Below are positions 33,211-43,240 of a stretch of DNA of 64,000 nt, piece after piece; within the stretch, counting starts at the first letter, position 1, and the number at the start of each line of letters is the position of its first letter. This stretch comes from JBBQVS01 sp038211295 (GTDB lineage: Bacteria; Chloroflexota; Ktedonobacteria; Ktedonobacterales; Ktedonobacteraceae), in NCBI GenBank assembly GCA_038211295.1, contig JBBQVS010000008.1, positions 19,760-83,759 of the forward strand. The letters run 5' to 3'. Under the pieces are notes generated by a model, which saw only the letters and a list, made by a program, of their open reading frames with translations, had not been told where the DNA came from and ran no database searches. The translations under genes were made by a program, and so were the position numbers.

Positions 33211-35889
33211 ATGAGCGAAACCAGAATAAATGAGGCACAAAACGTAGAAGATAGAGGCCATACAGCAGAAGAACTCGCGACGGTAGAGCAGGTGGCTCGT
33301 ATCGTTGGCAGTGTGTATGGGGCGAAATCAGACTATACACGTCTGGCAACCGAACTTGCACAGGCAATTTCTTTCGATATTTTTGGCATTGTCCTACTTC
33401 ATCATGACCACAAAGCCGTTCGTGTGACCGTCTGTCAGCGCGACGAGCTACAGAGTAGATGGGTCGCGCAGTATCATCAACATCCTTTTACAGACTCGAT
33501 GTTGGAGCAACTCTTCGAGACAACCGCTCTTGTCGTACAGGAGTATCCGCTAGGGGTAGTCGGCCCTCCTGCTATGAGCGGTGATGCGTTAAGTCGATAT
33601 CCACATTTGCGCTCGACCTGTATTGTTCCGCTCCGCACGAAAGAGCGCGTTCTTGGCACGCTTGAACTTGGTAGCACTTTAACTGCCACGTACACGAACT
33701 CTGCTGTGCAGCGACTCATAGCTGCTGTTGCCCAGGTGCTTGCGACCTCGCTAGAGCGCACACAACTTGAGGGTAGTGCCGCGATTCAAGATCGACAACG
33801 GCAGGCACTGAAAGACGTTTCGCGTGCTTTGACCTCGACAATGGATCTCGCGACCATTCTTACACAGATTGTGCAGAGTGTCGCCCAAGCACTCACCGTC
33901 GCTACTGCTATCATTACTCTCGATCAGCGTAATGCATCGCTTCAGCTTGCGGCGCAGTCGGGACTGAATGAGGCTATCTTAAACAGTGTTATTCGTAGTG
34001 AACTTGTCATGACCGAGCAATGTATTCTTGGAAGCACATTACGGAATAGGCAATCGTATATATCAAACGATATCGGACACGATGAACGGTTTCCTGCCAG
34101 TTGCATTCTATACCCTACGCTCTCCATTCGCTCTCTCTTGAGCTATCCCCTCATCATTGGCAACACTATTTATGGGGTTTTGCTGCTCTGCTCGCCAGAA
34201 CCGGGCGGCTTTACACCGCTCAAAGCTGATATCGTTGCGCTTTTTGCTACACAAGTCACGCTTGCTCTTCACAACGGGGCATTGCTGGAAGCGGCGCAGC
34301 AGCACAACCGTTTTCAAGATGCTATCGAGCAGCTAGAGCAAACATCTCACTCCCCCGTGTACTCGCAAGAAGAGGAGTATGCGTTGCTCATGCGGGTGCG
34401 TGAGGAAGCGCAACGAACCTTTGGCGTTAGTCTTAGTAATCTCCTACGTTTTGTGAGTGACAGCATATTGACCAACACTACCGACGCCATCCAGACGCTT
34501 CTTCATGAGCCACGCGATATTGCTATCCCTACAACACCGTATCAGGAAAACGTTCCTTTCTTCAAGGGCGAGAACAGTGAAAAGCAACGTCTCTCCGCGC
34601 GGCAAACATTGCTTGCTCTGACACAGACAACGCAGGCCGTAATCGCCCGTGCGGGTGTGGTCAGCGAGTTAAGCAACCTGCTAATGCAGGTACAACAACC
34701 TGCTAGAGGTATAAAAGATGCGTGGTTCGTCGTTGATCTCGCGGGTATATGCGTCTACATGAATCCAGTCGCCGAAGCTTTTTGTGGCGTGCGAATGACC
34801 GATATCGAAAACATACCTGCTTCACTTGAGCATGTTTTCGCTACTCTTTTGCCCAGAATACGCAATGGTGAAGAGGTATCGCTGTACCTGAAGAACATCA
34901 TGCTCGACATTTTACAAAAGCAAGAGATGCGCTGTGCGGTGGCACTGGAGCTAGTACGCCCCCGCTTCGCTGGTGTGTTGCAAAAGGCAACGGGATATGA
35001 GAACAGCATGGCTCGCGAAGAGGGAGAAGGTGGCATAAGGGAGCAGGCGAGAGGCGGCGCGACACAGCTTCGCACGATGCTTTTGGAGAGTGCGCCATCG
35101 GATAGCCATTATCACCTGATGCGCCATCCTTTACATAACGCGCAGGGTCGCCCTACCGCATACGCGTTACAAGTGCGCGACATAACCACTCAGGTACGCG
35201 ACGAAAAAAATAAATCCGCGCTCCTTTCCTCTGTATCGCATGATTTACGCACTCCGCTCACAACAATCAAAGCCGCTGTGACTGGCCTATTGCAGGAAGA
35301 CATTCCCTGGGATGAGCAGATGCGACGCGAGATGCTCGAAGATATAGATACCGAAACCGATCATCTCACCGTCCTTGTAAACGCGCTGGTAGAAATGTCA
35401 CGTATCGAAATGGGCGCACTGCTACTTGAGAAAGAGTGGTGCGACATCACTGAAGTTATTTACGAGACTCTGATAAAAACGAAACGTATGATTGCGGGCC
35501 GCAAGGTGCAAACGCAGTTTTCGCCTTCGCTTCCGTTGCTATATATTGACCATGTGCAGTTGAGTCGGGTGGTTTACAACCTTGTCGAGAACGCCGCGCG
35601 TCACAGTCCAGAGTACACGGAGATTCTTATCAAAGCAGACGTGCTCACGGAGGCCACACCGACGATGGTGCGGGTTCAGATTGTCGATAGTGGTTGTGGC
35701 ATCCCGACTCATGAGCATGAGCGTATTTTTAAATCGTTTTATGGTTTGCGTTCTCACGGAAGCGGATTAGGTCTGGCGATCTGTAAAGGAATTATAGAAG
35801 CGCATCAGGGACGCATCTGGGTTGAAAGTGGCGACAAAGGATCGTGTTTTATTTTCACTCTTCCAATAGATGTCACATCTGTAGGATAA
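33211..35889 (+). CDS. GAF/PAS sensor histidine kinase
   Basis: 892 aa, no membrane helix, so cytoplasmic. Two GAF domains (~40–185 and ~215–365), a PAS-like segment (DAWFVVDLAGICVYMNPVAE, ~505–525), then HisKA with SVSHDLRTPLTTIKAA (H677) and the HATPase domain: NLVENAARHS, DSGCGIP and GSGLGLAICKGIIEAHQG. The HisKA/HATPase part is KdpD-like. The next gene is an OmpR-type regulator 26 bp downstream, its evident partner. AGGAGGGG lies 15 nt before the ATG, rather far. GAF ligands are unknown. Confidence 0.9.
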   Translation: MSETRINEAQNVEDRGHTAEELATVEQVARIVGSVYGAKSDYTRLATELAQAISFDIFGIVLLHHDHKAVRVTVCQRDELQSRWVAQYHQHPFTDSMLEQLFETTALVVQEYPLGVVGPPAMSGDALSRYPHLRSTCIVPLRTKERVLGTLELGSTLTATYTNSAVQRLIAAVAQVLATSLERTQLEGSAAIQDRQRQALKDVSRALTSTMDLATILTQIVQSVAQALTVATAIITLDQRNASLQLAAQSGLNEAILNSVIRSELVMTEQCILGSTLRNRQSYISNDIGHDERFPASCILYPTLSIRSLLSYPLIIGNTIYGVLLLCSPEPGGFTPLKADIVALFATQVTLALHNGALLEAAQQHNRFQDAIEQLEQTSHSPVYSQEEEYALLMRVREEAQRTFGVSLSNLLRFVSDSILTNTTDAIQTLLHEPRDIAIPTTPYQENVPFFKGENSEKQRLSARQTLLALTQTTQAVIARAGVVSELSNLLMQVQQPARGIKDAWFVVDLAGICVYMNPVAEAFCGVRMTDIENIPASLEHVFATLLPRIRNGEEVSLYLKNIMLDILQKQEMRCAVALELVRPRFAGVLQKATGYENSMAREEGEGGIREQARGGATQLRTMLLESAPSDSHYHLMRHPLHNAQGRPTAYALQVRDITTQVRDEKNKSALLSSVSHDLRTPLTTIKAAVTGLLQEDIPWDEQMRREMLEDIDTETDHLTVLVNALVEMSRIEMGALLLEKEWCDITEVIYETLIKTKRMIAGRKVQTQFSPSLPLLYIDHVQLSRVVYNLVENAARHSPEYTEILIKADVLTEATPTMVRVQIVDSGCGIPTHEHERIFKSFYGLRSHGSGLGLAICKGIIEAHQGRIWVESGDKGSCFIFTLPIDVTSVG

Positions 35890-35915
35890 CGTAGCGGAAA
35901 GAGAGGCAGAAATAT

Positions 35916-36653
35916 ATGGCTAAGGCCGCCGGGAAACGTATACTTGTTGTGGATGATGAGCCGCCTATTCAGCGTATTTTGCGGCGTAGTCTCACAATGA
36001 ACGGATACGATGTGCTTGTTGCGGAAGATGGCAAACAGGCTATTGAAATGGCCTTGTATCAGCATCCAGACCTTGTCCTCCTCGACCTCTGTTTACCCGG
36101 AGAGCTTGATGGGTTAGACGTATGTAAACAGCTACGCTACGCTCTATATAAAATGCCCATAATCGTACTCTCTGCTATCACTGAAGAGAGGCAAAAGGTT
36201 CGCGCCCTCGATCTGGGGGCAGATGATTACCTGACTAAGCCATTTAGTAACGAGGAGTTGCAGGCGCGTGTTCGTGTCTGCCTACGCCGCGCCAACACAG
36301 AGGCATACACTCATACACAAACTGTAGAGACGCTGTATAGTGAAGATGCTTCCATCTCCATGGATGTCGCACGGCGTCAGGTGCGTGTTGGTGGACAAGA
36401 GGTAAAGCTTACGCCTACAGAATTTGACCTGTTACATCAACTTCTTTTGTACGCGGGAAAAGTTCTTACTCACCGTTCTTTACTACAAGCTGTCTGGGGG
36501 CCTGAATATGGCGAAGAAGCGGATTACTTGCGTGTATATATTCGGCAATTGAGACTGAAGGTAGAAGCCAACCCATCACGACCCAGGTATATTCTTACAG
36601 AACCGGGAATAGGCTACGTTTTCCGTTCTCCCGGCGAGATTTTGAGTATTTAA
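35916..36653 (+). CDS. OmpR/KdpE-type response regulator
   Basis: 245 aa. Receiver with VVDDEPPIQRILRR (D13, D14), phosphorylation site D57 in LVLLDLCLPGELDG, and K108 in YLTKPF; then a winged-helix DNA-binding domain (KLTPTEFDLLHQLL; VYIRQLRLKVEAN; GIGYVF). Complete. Phosphorylated by the GAF/PAS kinase immediately upstream. Confidence 0.95.
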   Translation: MAKAAGKRILVVDDEPPIQRILRRSLTMNGYDVLVAEDGKQAIEMALYQHPDLVLLDLCLPGELDGLDVCKQLRYALYKMPIIVLSAITEERQKVRALDLGADDYLTKPFSNEELQARVRVCLRRANTEAYTHTQTVETLYSEDASISMDVARRQVRVGGQEVKLTPTEFDLLHQLLLYAGKVLTHRSLLQAVWGPEYGEEADYLRVYIRQLRLKVEANPSRPRYILTEPGIGYVFRSPGEILSI

Positions 36654-36835
36654 TACAATCTTAATGAATTTCTCTAGGCAGGTCTGCTGTTTTGCAGTAC
36701 ACTGGAGAAGTGCAAATATAGAAATGTATGCACAATGTTTTGCGGCTCTTGCATATTGTATATTTTCTTTCTATACTGGTTGCCAAATAACATCCAGCTA
36801 TTCTTTCTGTAAGTCAGGGAAGAGGTGACGCTATC

Positions 36836-37669
36836 GTGGAGCAAAGACCGCTTCGTGTGCGTATCATTGGACAACAGAATAATTTCACGCATGTGCTCTC
36901 CACCAATCTTCAGCATTGGGGGTATGAAGTTATGTTCTCTGCTGATATATCAGAAGAAACCAGGCGAAAAGAACACTTGCCCTTATACACTCTAGCCGAA
37001 TGGCAAGCAGATGTGTTATTGTATAACCTTGATGACATGGTGAATACCACCGGATCATATTCTTCTCTAGCAATATTCCAATCGCTTAAAGAAAGTGGAC
37101 GTCTCGTTATTGTGTTAAGCAACCGCTCCGTCTCGCGGAGAACGCTTGAGCAAATGGGCGCAATTGCCTTAGTACAAAAACCTTTTGAAATAGAGCGATT
37201 ATTACGCTATCTTCATGTGCTACAGCAACTCTTGTTTGCCTGTGTTCCAGAAGATGTTTCAAAGAACACGCCTGGCACACGCAACGTCATGCGGGTACTT
37301 GTAGCCGATGACAACGAGAGTATTGTACAGATAGTGCAGGAATATCTTATGCAAAATAGGGAGACGGGGTTTGAGGTTGCTATTGCTGCTGATGGCTTGG
37401 ACGCTCTGGAACAGTGCCTGCACTGGCAACCAGACTGCGTGGTAACTGACCTGCTTATGCCCTGGATGAACGGCTATCAGGTAATGCGCTGCCTCGCCCT
37501 TGCTGGCTTGCCGCGTCCCACACCTGCTTTTGTTGTGATGAGCGCACTAACTCATGTAGAAGTTCCGTCAAGTACCTCCTACATGGCAGGGAAAGCCGTA
37601 GTATATATCAATAAGCCATTTACAAGTAGTCATCTACTAACTGCTATTCAACAAGTATGTATGGTGTGA
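36836..37669 (+). CDS. Dual-receiver protein (pseudo-receiver plus receiver)
   Basis: 277 aa, GTG start with GAGGTGA 7 nt upstream. Residues ~5–130 have the receiver fold but lack the acidic pair (RVRIIGQQNN) while keeping the lysine in VQKPFEIERLL (K115). Residues ~150–277 are a full receiver: VLVADDNESI (D158, D159), VVTDLLMPWMNGYQV (D205), INKPFTSS (K260). No output domain. It opens the chemosensory cluster. Confidence 0.85.
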   Translation: MEQRPLRVRIIGQQNNFTHVLSTNLQHWGYEVMFSADISEETRRKEHLPLYTLAEWQADVLLYNLDDMVNTTGSYSSLAIFQSLKESGRLVIVLSNRSVSRRTLEQMGAIALVQKPFEIERLLRYLHVLQQLLFACVPEDVSKNTPGTRNVMRVLVADDNESIVQIVQEYLMQNRETGFEVAIAADGLDALEQCLHWQPDCVVTDLLMPWMNGYQVMRCLALAGLPRPTPAFVVMSALTHVEVPSSTSYMAGKAVVYINKPFTSSHLLTAIQQVCMV

Positions 37670-37746
37670 AATAATGAAAAACGTTTTCTGGTCAAGCGGC
37701 GTATACATTATTGCACGTCTGCGACGGAAAAAAGGACAGAGGAACA

Positions 37747-39174
37747 ATGGATCAACAAGACCGTATCATGGATGGAGATTTGCAAACGCTTGGTCTTCAA
37801 TCCATCTTAAAAATGCTCGCGCTGAGCGATAAAACGGGCAAATTGCTGGTCTATTCAGGACCTGAAACGCTCTCCGTCGATTTGCGACAAGGGAAAATTC
37901 TTTCTGTCCGCGAGGAGGGTATTGTTCAACCAAACATTCTGGGAATGCTCTGCCTCATTGGAAAGCTCAACCAGGAACAGGTAAAAACTGTTTATGAGAT
38001 GGCGCAACGTGACCCCCATATCGCATTGCCTATGCTTGTAGAGCGGGGATGGATGAGCGCGGGTGAAATGCAGTTGCGCCTGGAGTTCGCGGTTACGCAG
38101 TCGATAGCACACGCTCTGCGCTGGGTGAATGGGCGTTTCGCGTTTCATCGTCTGGTTCCACTTGATAGCGCGATGAGGCCACTAGATGTAGACTCGGTGC
38201 TTTTAGAATCGTTACGGCAGGCCGACGAATGGGAAGAGATCGCTGCGGAAGGAATCACGTATCTTACGCGCACTACTGTAGCACGCTGGCAACCAGAGGT
38301 AGCACGCGATGTGCGCTCGCTCGGACTCAAGCAGGAAGAAGTTCAGGTTCTCTGTCTCTCCAACGGAGAAATTCCCTTACAATCGGTTGCTCAGGTTTTG
38401 ATGATGCCAGAGGCGCGTATTGTGCGTCTGATGGCGCGACTCCTCGAATTGAATCTGATCGAGGTTGTCGATACCGTGATGGAGACCGAGTTGCAAGGCG
38501 ATCTCTCCAATATCATCATCAAATGCCAGTATGTGCTGGCGCACCAACGTCAATCATCGACGCCCGAACAACACTTGCTTGGACTTATTGTAACCCTCAG
38601 CGATTGCATCAATGGCCTACTCATTCATCATGGACGCTACGCACGTATTCTGCGTGGGCGTGGTCATGTCTCCAACGCGGAAATTATGCACTACCTGGAG
38701 CAACGTTTCGCGCAACCTTTGCAGCTTTTGTCGCAGCAACGCTACCCCATTCTAGAAACTGCGAATTTTGTCGATGGGCAGTTGAACTGTCAGGACATTC
38801 GCACTCTGAACAAAGTTGTGCGCGGCGAACAATTGGAAGAGTTTTACTGGGAGGCAGTGCAAGGTCTCGCGGCCTTTTTAAGAATGGTCTTCGACCAATT
38901 ATTGCGCGATGAGGTTGGAAACTCGCATACTGGACGCCAGCTAAATGTTGCGTGGAAAATCTTTCTCTCGGAGATTGACCAGGAAGTGCAACATTATCAG
39001 TCGTATCGGGCCTATCGAAACGCGCAATCCACGCGTGGACGAGATGTAAACATGCAGTCACAGGGATCGTCGATGGGCATTTTGCCCCCACAAAACATGC
39101 AAGCGCGAAGTGAAGTACCGGAGCAGGAAAACGCATCTTCCTGGTCAGTAGATACGCAGAGGAGGTTTATTTAA
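37747..39174 (+). CDS. PATAN/DUF4388-domain protein
   Basis: About 475 aa. The first ~180 residues are a PATAN (DUF4388) domain: GDLQTLGLQSILKMLALSDKTGKLLV cannot be quoted whole, but GLQSILKMLALS and LSVDLRQGKILSV are diagnostic. The remaining ~290 residues are helical and not recognised, with low-complexity sequence near the C-terminus. PATAN proteins sit at the head of cyanobacterial pix/pil chemosensory operons and regulate type IV pili there. The ATG at 37747 has AGAGGA just upstream; a TTG at 37711 is less likely. The next receiver starts on the base after its stop. Confidence 0.8.
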   Translation: MDQQDRIMDGDLQTLGLQSILKMLALSDKTGKLLVYSGPETLSVDLRQGKILSVREEGIVQPNILGMLCLIGKLNQEQVKTVYEMAQRDPHIALPMLVERGWMSAGEMQLRLEFAVTQSIAHALRWVNGRFAFHRLVPLDSAMRPLDVDSVLLESLRQADEWEEIAAEGITYLTRTTVARWQPEVARDVRSLGLKQEEVQVLCLSNGEIPLQSVAQVLMMPEARIVRLMARLLELNLIEVVDTVMETELQGDLSNIIIKCQYVLAHQRQSSTPEQHLLGLIVTLSDCINGLLIHHGRYARILRGRGHVSNAEIMHYLEQRFAQPLQLLSQQRYPILETANFVDGQLNCQDIRTLNKVVRGEQLEEFYWEAVQGLAAFLRMVFDQLLRDEVGNSHTGRQLNVAWKIFLSEIDQEVQHYQSYRAYRNAQSTRGRDVNMQSQGSSMGILPPQNMQARSEVPEQENASSWSVDTQRRFI

Positions 39175-39618
39175 ATGGCGCAACCTACAGTTCTTGTTGT
39201 GGACGACAGTCCAACAGTCCGTAAAATTGTGCAAATGACATTACAGCGTGAACACATTCGTGTCATCACGGCGGGTGATGGTCTGAGTGCGCTTACTTCT
39301 GTCGCGGACGAAATGCCGGCCCTTATCCTGCTCGACATTCAGCTTCCGCGTATGGATGGCTACCATATTTGCCAGATAATACGGAAAAACTTGCAGTTTC
39401 GGCAAATACCCATTATCATGCTCAGTGGGAAGGACGGATTGTTTGACAAGATGCGTGGTCGTCTGGCCGGCTCCACCGAATACCTCACCAAACCATTTGA
39501 GGCCGGTGAACTTGTGCAGACGGTGAAGAAGCATCTTGCAAACTGGGAAGAGCGTAGGGCCGAGCATATGCCTGTGCAGCAAGAAGGCACGCGCCACCGC
39601 TTACGCTATCGGGGCTAA
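39175..39618 (+). CDS. CheY-like single-domain response regulator (PilG/PixG-like)
   Basis: 147 aa. VLVVDDSPTVRKIVQ (D10, D11), LLDIQLPRMDGYHI (D54) and YLTKPFEAGEL (K106): a complete receiver with a ~25-residue basic tail. AGGAGG lies ~9 nt upstream within the end of the PATAN gene; start and stop are adjacent, indicating translational coupling. Confidence 0.92.
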   Translation: MAQPTVLVVDDSPTVRKIVQMTLQREHIRVITAGDGLSALTSVADEMPALILLDIQLPRMDGYHICQIIRKNLQFRQIPIIMLSGKDGLFDKMRGRLAGSTEYLTKPFEAGELVQTVKKHLANWEERRAEHMPVQQEGTRHRLRYRG

Positions 39619-39728
39619 GTCGATAGGTTTCCCTCTCGTGAGAAATAGCTCTCCATGAGAGAAACGCCAGTGAGATAGCCATTCTTTCCCATTCTACTGG
39701 TAGGCCAAATCATGAAAGGTATAATGGG

Positions 39729-40094
39729 ATGTCGGGGCAGAAGATACTCGTAGTAGATGACAGTTGGACGGAACTCACCATGATCGTTACCCCCTTACGC
39801 AATAGCGGGTTCGAGGTGGTTACAGCAGTTGACGGTGACGAGGCCGTCGAAAAAGTGTTTAAAGAGCGTCCAAACTGTATTGTTTTAGATGTTGTTTTGC
39901 CAAAGCAAAATGGGTTCCAGTTGTGTCGTAAGCTCAAAAACTACGAGGCAAGCAAACATATTCCGATAATTTTATTGACAAGCAAGAGTACACCACTTGA
40001 TCGCTCATGGGGACTACGGCAGGGAGCCGATCTCTACATGACCAAGCCATTTAGTGCTGAAGAACTCGTGGCAAATGTCCGTAGCCTTGTCTAG
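39729..40094 (+). CDS. CheY-like single-domain response regulator (PilH/PixH-like)
   Basis: 121 aa, receiver only: ILVVDDSWTEL (D10, D11), IVLDVVLPKQNGFQL (D54), YMTKPFSAEEL (K106). The pair of CheY-like proteins before CheW mirrors pilG–pilH. A putative −10-like TATAAT at 39720–39725 sits too close to the start to serve as its promoter. Confidence 0.92.
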   Translation: MSGQKILVVDDSWTELTMIVTPLRNSGFEVVTAVDGDEAVEKVFKERPNCIVLDVVLPKQNGFQLCRKLKNYEASKHIPIILLTSKSTPLDRSWGLRQGADLYMTKPFSAEELVANVRSLV

Positions 40095-40119
40095 TATCGA
40101 GCCAACGCAAAAAGCAGGC

Positions 40120-40150
40120 ACTACAACCTCTTGCAAAAAGAGGTTGTAGT
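40120..40150. terminator. Hairpin between receiver and cheW genes
   Basis: Perfect 13-bp stem (40120–40132 and 40138–40150), 5-nt loop. It lacks a T-run, so it may attenuate rather than end the operon transcript. Confidence 0.5.
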
Positions 40151-40283
40151 ATCTATAACATTCAGTATTTCTATTTTCTTCTAGTGTATGTATCAAGAAA
40201 ATATTCTGATTATTTCTGTGTGCCTCTCCCCTGTAACAGAGGAAGAAGGACTTTTGGGCTATGAAGCGATAAGGAGTAATAGT

Positions 40284-40889
40284 GTGAATAGTGAAAATCT
40301 GAAAAGAGCACAGGAAAGCCAACGTACTGCTTTCGCCACAAGCCAACAACAGCGTATTTTAGCTGCTACAGCACAAATGCAGCGTCTGCAAGCTGGACAG
40401 TCCCTGACAGAGAAGAGTACTTCTGATGGCGTCGCTCCTGTTATTGGCGAGCAATATCTTGTTTTTCTACTGAATAATCGCGAAATTGCGGTCAAAGCCG
40501 ATCACATTCAAGGGGTCGAACGCCCAATGTATGTTACTCCTGTACCAAATGTAGTATCATGGGTACGTGGTGTAGTGAATTTGCGCGGCTCCGTTGCATC
40601 TGTTGTAGATTTAAGAGAATTCTTAGGACTGGAACAAAGTGTAAGTAGTTCACGCACACGTCTGCTTTCCTTACAAGCAAATGAGATGATTGTCTGTATT
40701 CTTGTGGACAGTGTAAGTGAGATGCTTCAGATTCCGCAAGCAGCTGTTGGACAGGGAGATGTGCGCCCAACAACTATTCCGCAGTGGATTGCTCCCTATG
40801 CTGAAAAGTATGCACAGCTGGATGACCGTATAATTGTGTTGCTGGATGTTGCACGCCTCCTCTTTTCCGATAAGATGCAACGCTACTAA
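40284..40889 (+). CDS. cheW: CheW-like coupling protein
   Basis: About 201 aa. A ~55-residue helical N-terminal extension precedes a CheW/SH3-like domain (YLVFLLNNREIAVKADHIQGV; VPNVVSWVRGVVNLRGSVASVVDL; LDDRIIVLLDVARLL). It links the MCP to CheA. The GTG at 40284 with AAGGAG 7 nt upstream is chosen; the frame is open to an ATG at 40188, but the extra 32 residues lack conservation features. Confidence 0.87.
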   Translation: MNSENLKRAQESQRTAFATSQQQRILAATAQMQRLQAGQSLTEKSTSDGVAPVIGEQYLVFLLNNREIAVKADHIQGVERPMYVTPVPNVVSWVRGVVNLRGSVASVVDLREFLGLEQSVSSSRTRLLSLQANEMIVCILVDSVSEMLQIPQAAVGQGDVRPTTIPQWIAPYAEKYAQLDDRIIVLLDVARLLFSDKMQRY

Positions 40890-40962
40890 TCTTTTTGAGG
40901 CGATAGAGCAAAATGTCTTTGACTCGATGTAGATATTTTTTTATCAATAGGAGGTCTGGCGA

Positions 40963-43182
40963 ATGAACCCTGACCACAACAGAGGCGGAATGTCCGTTAA
41001 TGCACTCTTACTTACAGGTTTGGCTGCTGCAACTGGTATCCCTGCAATTCTCTTCGTAATTCTTGGTTTTATCTATGTAGCAATAAGACCCAATCCGGAA
41101 ACATCCATATCTTTTGGGTTTGTTATCTTTGGCTGTGCAGTTGTGTGCTTGCTGTTCGTTTTTATCGCTTATTACTTCGTGCAGCGCAAAATTAAAGATA
41201 AGCTGGTTGGTCTGTACAAAGTCTGTAGTGATTTTGCTAGTGGCGATACCGCCGCCCGCGCTGCTGTAAGTGGCGACGATGACTTTGCGCTCCTATCAAG
41301 TTCTGTAAACACTGTTCTCAACAAACAGAGTGGCATCTCTGGGCCTACCCTGACTGGTGGCGGAAGCGACGCTGCCGCGCTACAGGCACAGATCGAGAAA
41401 CTGCTGCAAGAAGTAAGCGCGGTTGGCGATGGCGATTTGCGCGTACAGGCGGAAGTGACGCCGGACACGCTCGGTGTGCTCGCGGACTCTTTCAACTATA
41501 TGATCGAGGAGCTGGCAAAGGTTGTTGGACGCGTACAATCAACCGCAGTACAGGTGACGAACGCGACACGGCGCATTCTTGATCGTTCGGCAGACCTGGC
41601 ACAAGCATCTGAAACACAGGTGGCTCAGATTTCACAAACATCAGACGCGGTTGAGGCACTGGCTATCTTCATCCAGAACGTTGCTCGTAACGCAATGTCG
41701 AGTGTGGAAGTGGCGCAAGAAGCACTGCGTAGTGCTACAAGCGGTCAGCAATCGGTTCGCCAAACAATCGATGGTATGATGCTTATTCGCGAGAATGTGC
41801 AGGAGACATCGAAGAAAATCAAACGGCTTGGTGAACGCTCCAACGAAATTGGCGAAATTGTTCGTATCATCGAAGACATCGCCGATCAGACAAACCTGTT
41901 GGCTTTGAATGCCGCTATTCAGTCCGCGATGGCGGGCGAGCACGGGCGCGGCTTTGCAGTTGTCGCCGATGAAATTCGTCTGCTCGCCGAACGTTCCACC
42001 GAGTCCACAAAACGGATCGCTATTCTCGTGAGAAGTATTCAAGGCGATACCTACGACGCGGTTGTTGCTATGGAAGATAGTACACAAGAAGTTGTCAAAG
42101 GTTCGCAACTGGCAGACGAAGCAGGCCGTGCACTTAACTCAATTTACAGTGCCGTTGAGCGTCAGGCGAAGATGATCGAGAGCATTGCTCACGCCGCTAA
42201 TGAGCAGACGCCAGTTTCCGAGGCCGTTGCCGTGACAATGGCGCAAATCTCAGACGTGATTCGTCAGACGGACGCGGGAACGCAGGAAGCCGCCGTAAGT
42301 GTTAGCTATCTTGCGGAACTCTCTGAGCAATTGCGCTCGTCGGTGTCAACATTCCGTCTTCCAGATCGTGGAAACGACGCAAACAACTCGTTCTCTCATT
42401 TGACATCTATAACAGAGATGCCTGATAGCAACGGTGGGCCAATGTTCCCACAAACGTTGAATTCGGGTATGCCTGCTGCGAATGCGAACGATTGGAACCA
42501 GGGCTTCGCGGGTAGCTTCCCGCCATTGCCAGAGCCTGATAATTCTGGTTCGCTGGTTGCGCTTTCGGCGCGTTCCAATCAATATGCCTTCAACAATCAA
42601 CAGAACTTTAATGCTCCCGCGAGCTTTGGTGGACAGAAGCAATACGCGTCAGGCAATCAACAAGACTTTGATTTCCATTCGCCGTTTTCGGGTCAATCAA
42701 ACTTCGGAGAGCAGCACTATGCTGAGCAACCGGATTTTGGAGACGCGCAGTTTTCAGGTCAACCGAACTTTGGCACCTATGCGAGCCAACCGAACTTCGG
42801 GGGCAACGGGTTTGGGGGTGGTAATGGTGGGAACAGTGGAAGCCAACATTACAGCGTTCCACAGCACAATAGTCAGCAAGACTTTGGCGATATGAATGGA
42901 TTTGGCAATTTTGAGGGGCAGCCGAGCTTTGGCAACGGCACTATAAATAATGGTAATGGTCAGCAACAGGGAGGCTTTGGTGGACAAAACCAGGGTTTTG
43001 CTTCCCAATCGGGCCAGTCGCCATTCTCACAGCAGAACAATACAGGTGCGACACCCTCTAAACCTGGGCCTATGTCTCCTCGCCAACGTCGGGCCACGGG
43101 GCCACAGTCTGGTCAGGGCCAGTCATCACCGTTCAATCAAGACCAGGTTCCTTTCTCAAATAATGGAGACTTTGGTCGCTAG
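40963..43182 (+). CDS. Methyl-accepting chemotaxis protein with FG-rich disordered tail
   Basis: 739 aa. Two membrane helices (~12–40 and ~51–73) joined by only ~10 external residues, so there is no periplasmic sensor. HAMP-like linkers follow (~75–125 and ~142–190), then a PilJ/PixJ-like signalling domain with the hairpin tip EDIADQTNLLALNAAIQSAM (~304–323). From ~470 to 739 the protein is low complexity, rich in N, Q, G, S and F, with repeats such as QPNFG and 11 FG dipeptides, ending GDFGR. AGGAGGT lies 7 nt before the ATG. Second last of the chemosensory genes. Confidence 0.92.
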   Translation: MNPDHNRGGMSVNALLLTGLAAATGIPAILFVILGFIYVAIRPNPETSISFGFVIFGCAVVCLLFVFIAYYFVQRKIKDKLVGLYKVCSDFASGDTAARAAVSGDDDFALLSSSVNTVLNKQSGISGPTLTGGGSDAAALQAQIEKLLQEVSAVGDGDLRVQAEVTPDTLGVLADSFNYMIEELAKVVGRVQSTAVQVTNATRRILDRSADLAQASETQVAQISQTSDAVEALAIFIQNVARNAMSSVEVAQEALRSATSGQQSVRQTIDGMMLIRENVQETSKKIKRLGERSNEIGEIVRIIEDIADQTNLLALNAAIQSAMAGEHGRGFAVVADEIRLLAERSTESTKRIAILVRSIQGDTYDAVVAMEDSTQEVVKGSQLADEAGRALNSIYSAVERQAKMIESIAHAANEQTPVSEAVAVTMAQISDVIRQTDAGTQEAAVSVSYLAELSEQLRSSVSTFRLPDRGNDANNSFSHLTSITEMPDSNGGPMFPQTLNSGMPAANANDWNQGFAGSFPPLPEPDNSGSLVALSARSNQYAFNNQQNFNAPASFGGQKQYASGNQQDFDFHSPFSGQSNFGEQHYAEQPDFGDAQFSGQPNFGTYASQPNFGGNGFGGGNGGNSGSQHYSVPQHNSQQDFGDMNGFGNFEGQPSFGNGTINNGNGQQQGGFGGQNQGFASQSGQSPFSQQNNTGATPSKPGPMSPRQRRATGPQSGQGQSSPFNQDQVPFSNNGDFGR

Positions 43183-43240
43183 CAAGCAAGTATTGGGCTA
43201 TATGTGTTTCTAAAAATGCGTATAGCTCAAGACTGGAAGA

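Noticed and set aside
38229..38912. 227-codon plus-strand frame inside the PATAN gene
   Set aside because: Overlaps the supported frame and is Arg/Ser/Cys-rich; codon pattern fits the PATAN frame.
42480..43180. Tandem repeat DNA array in the MCP tail
   Set aside because: The repeats are at protein level (N/Q/G/F); the DNA is too varied to be a simple tandem repeat.
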